Part shown: positions 19,862-21,163 of the stretch, one piece after another
Numbering within the stretch: the stretch's first letter is position 1
Layout of the letters: every line of letters begins with the position of its first letter
NCBI GenBank assembly: GCA_036897485.1
Contig: JAYMTF010001817.1
Coordinates: 1-21,163, forward strand
Direction of reading: 5' to 3'
DNA: 21,163 bases
Origin: Pelargonium nanum
Taxonomy: Eukaryota; Streptophyta; Magnoliopsida; Geraniales; Geraniaceae
Made by a program: the position numbers and the translations under genes
Notes under the pieces: model-generated
Databases searched by the model: none
What the model was told of the DNA's origin: nothing
The model's input: only the letters and a program-made list of their open reading frames with translations

Positions 19862-20000
19862 GGCATGCACAACGCTCATGTTGACATTGCTCATGAATTT
19901 GTAGTGTGGGAATCTGTTGCCCGCGCATCAAATCAATGTCTACACGAGCGTTGCGCATGTCCACTAGAGATTCCCACAACTACAAATTCATGAGCAATGT
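19862..20000. repeat. Interleaved inverted repeats (A-B-A'-B')
   Basis: Segment A (19862-19889) pairs with A' (19934-19962) at 25 of 28 positions with one gap. Segment B (19884-19915) pairs with B' (19968-20000), identical except for one inserted base. The order A, B, A', B' means the two stems overlap: B:B' forms a 32-bp hairpin that loops out A', and A:A' forms one that loops out B. A small inverted repeat, ACATAC..GTATGT, follows at 20001-20017. It could be a MIRNA-like or siRNA-generating fold-back, or a rearranged palindrome. Confidence 0.8.
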
Positions 20001-20367
20001 ACATACTTGGTGTATGTGATTAGATTCAGCCAAAATGTGTTACTGTTATCCCAACTTGTAAAAGGACTGAAGCCAGCTGATCATAGTGAACTGGCCATGA
20101 TAGATATCTTATCACTTCTTCTATCCAAGATATGGGGTTGACTCTAATTTTTGTAGCTTATCAAAAAGCTTCCATTTGGGTTTTAACCATTCTTGCCAGG
20201 CTCTGCCTTGGCATCTCTATTGTGTTAAAAAAAATGATGTTCCCAGAAATGCAGTCATTTGGTTCTTTCTGTTCAGTTGCATGAGTGGCATGCATGTCCA
20301 TTATTTTATACTGTTTCAGAAGATGACTTAAAAATTGTCATATCTGCATGCAAGTAAAATTGTAAAT

Positions 20368-20674
20368 GGGATAATTACACGTACCTACTCTCTACTTGAC
20401 ATTTTGCACCTGCATACCCTGTCTTTTTTTCTCTAACTTTTGGATACCCTAAACTATCAACTTTCCTTTCTATTCATTTATCCATTAGTTCAATTCGGCC
20501 ATGAAAGATGGAGGAAGGAGATGGAAGAAGGGTAATTTTGTCCTTTTACACTTAACTGATGGATAAATAGACAAAATGAAAAGTAGATAGTTTAGGGTAT
20601 CCAAAAGTTAGAGAAAAATGTTCAGGATATCAAAATACAAAATGTGTCAAGTATAGAGTAAGTGTAATTATCCC
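20368..20674. mobile_element. Fold-back MITE with ~130-bp inverted arms
   Basis: A 307-bp element whose ends both read GGGATAATTACAC inward. The arms pair imperfectly over about 130 bp, including a perfect 33-bp match (20426-20458 with 20586-20618). Flanks TTGTAAAT (20360-20367) and TTCTAAAT (20675-20682) agree at 7 of 8 bases, suggesting an 8-bp target duplication as made by hAT elements. No coding capacity. It ends about 290 bases upstream of the TATA box of the next gene. Confidence 0.75.
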
Positions 20675-20966
20675 TTCTAAATATTGAGTGACAAGGGAGC
20701 TGCAATAGTGAACATGACTTCCTATAATAGAACAGTTTTTGAGGCATATATGTAATAGCATAGATGTCACAATCAAAGTGGGAGAGACACCATCTTCATC
20801 TTGGTGTCTCATTCACTAGCTTACTCAAATTTTGGGCTTCAAGCTGCATAAATACAAACTTAGACTTTAAACATATATAAATATCAGTTTTAACTCTATT
20901 TTGTCCCATGCTATTACCTATAAATACAAACTTAGACCATAGATTTGTCATAGCTTCTTTACTCCC

Positions 20967-20974
20967 TATATATA
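20967..20974 (+). promoter_or_regulatory. TATA box of the kiwellin-like gene
   Basis: TATATATA, 77 bases before the start codon; predicts transcription start near 21000 and a 40-50-base leader rich in A and C. Confidence 0.6.
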
Positions 20975-21043
20975 GCCTTGGCCATTTCAGTCTGTATGCA
21001 TCACTTCACAACATCATATTTCAATAGCAATACTAAAACTAAG

Positions 21044-21163
21044 ATGAAGCAGCAAGGTTCTTCAAGCACTGTTTGTGCTCTTGTAACTTTCTTTTTGCTT
21101 GCTACAAGCTTAATGTTCAGTGTGGAAGCTCAATCATGCAGGCCTAGCGGCGCTATAAGGGGC
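21044..21163 (+). CDS. Kiwellin/ripening-related secreted protein, 5' part only
   Basis: The first 40 codons of a gene that runs off the right edge. Residues 1 to about 29 form a signal peptide with a hydrophobic core (VCALVTFFLLATSLMF) and an A-Q cleavage site (VEA/QS). The mature protein begins QSCRPSGAIRG, which matches the conserved start of ripening-related and kiwellin proteins (usually C-x-PSG-x-IRGKKPPPGQC). These are small, Cys-rich apoplastic proteins linked to fruit ripening and pathogen defence. The start codon follows a good TATA box and an A-rich leader (AAACTAAGATG). With only 40 residues the subfamily cannot be fixed. Confidence 0.75.
   Translation, partial: MKQQGSSSTVCALVTFFLLATSLMFSVEAQSCRPSGAIRG

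Larger units (their letters stand above)
19482..21043. other. Intergenic region with fold-back repeats, upstream of the kiwellin-like gene
   Basis: No coding gene is recognised. It contains the interleaved inverted repeats at 19862-20000, the fold-back element at 20368-20674 and the core promoter of the last gene. A short stretch at 19628-19660 weakly resembles P450 tail sequence at 19386-19415 and may be an old local duplication. Confidence 0.55.

Noticed and set aside
1-21163. CRISPR array, prokaryotic operon or phage-like system
   Set aside because: Spliced plant genes throughout; no evenly spaced repeats or bacterial gene organisation.

Overview
This window looks like nuclear DNA of a flowering plant, most likely a eudicot. 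The genes are split by AT-rich, GT-AG introns, the proteins are plant-specific or plant-type (SINAT-class E3 ligase, ubiquitin-like-domain PI4-kinase gamma, plant UVSSA), and the gaps carry typical plant DNA-transposon relics such as a Stowaway element. I cannot name the species. All family names come from recognising protein motifs, not from a search.

Layout, left to right. 1-2144 is AT-rich intergenic DNA leading into the UVSSA promoter. 2145-4520 (+) is a two-exon UVSSA gene for transcription-coupled DNA repair. 6018-9856 (+) is a three-exon SINAT3/4-type RING E3 ubiquitin ligase with a 2.4 kb first intron. 12469-10581 (-) is a two-exon phosphatidylinositol 4-kinase gamma with two ubiquitin-like domains, convergent with SINAT. 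18428-14936 (-) is a DUF212 (acid phosphatase/vanadium haloperoxidase-related) gene; its small last exon lies 2.7 kb from the first. 19010-19481 (+) is a broken cytochrome P450 fragment. 21044 to the right edge (+) is the start of a secreted kiwellin/ripening-related protein gene.

UVSSA, the SINAT ligase and the DUF212 gene also lie close together in Arabidopsis around At3g61770-At3g61800, and the PI4-kinase matches a gene in the duplicated At2g46500 region (locus numbers from memory). The four left-hand genes therefore look like an old conserved gene neighbourhood. The right-hand part, with a P450 relic, fold-back repeats and a defence/ripening-type gene, looks more recently rearranged. The genes are not an operon and need not act together, although three of the four touch ubiquitin biology.

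The non-coding part holds a complete Stowaway MITE, a Mutator-like MITE with a 9-bp target duplication inside a SINAT intron, a roughly 307-bp fold-back element upstream of the kiwellin-like gene, interleaved inverted repeats near 19.9 kb, an in-frame duplication after the DUF212 stop codon, a 95-bp duplication in SINAT intron 1 and several SINE-like patches. I see no clearly new multi-gene system; the best leads are these structured repeats and the DUF212 tail duplication.
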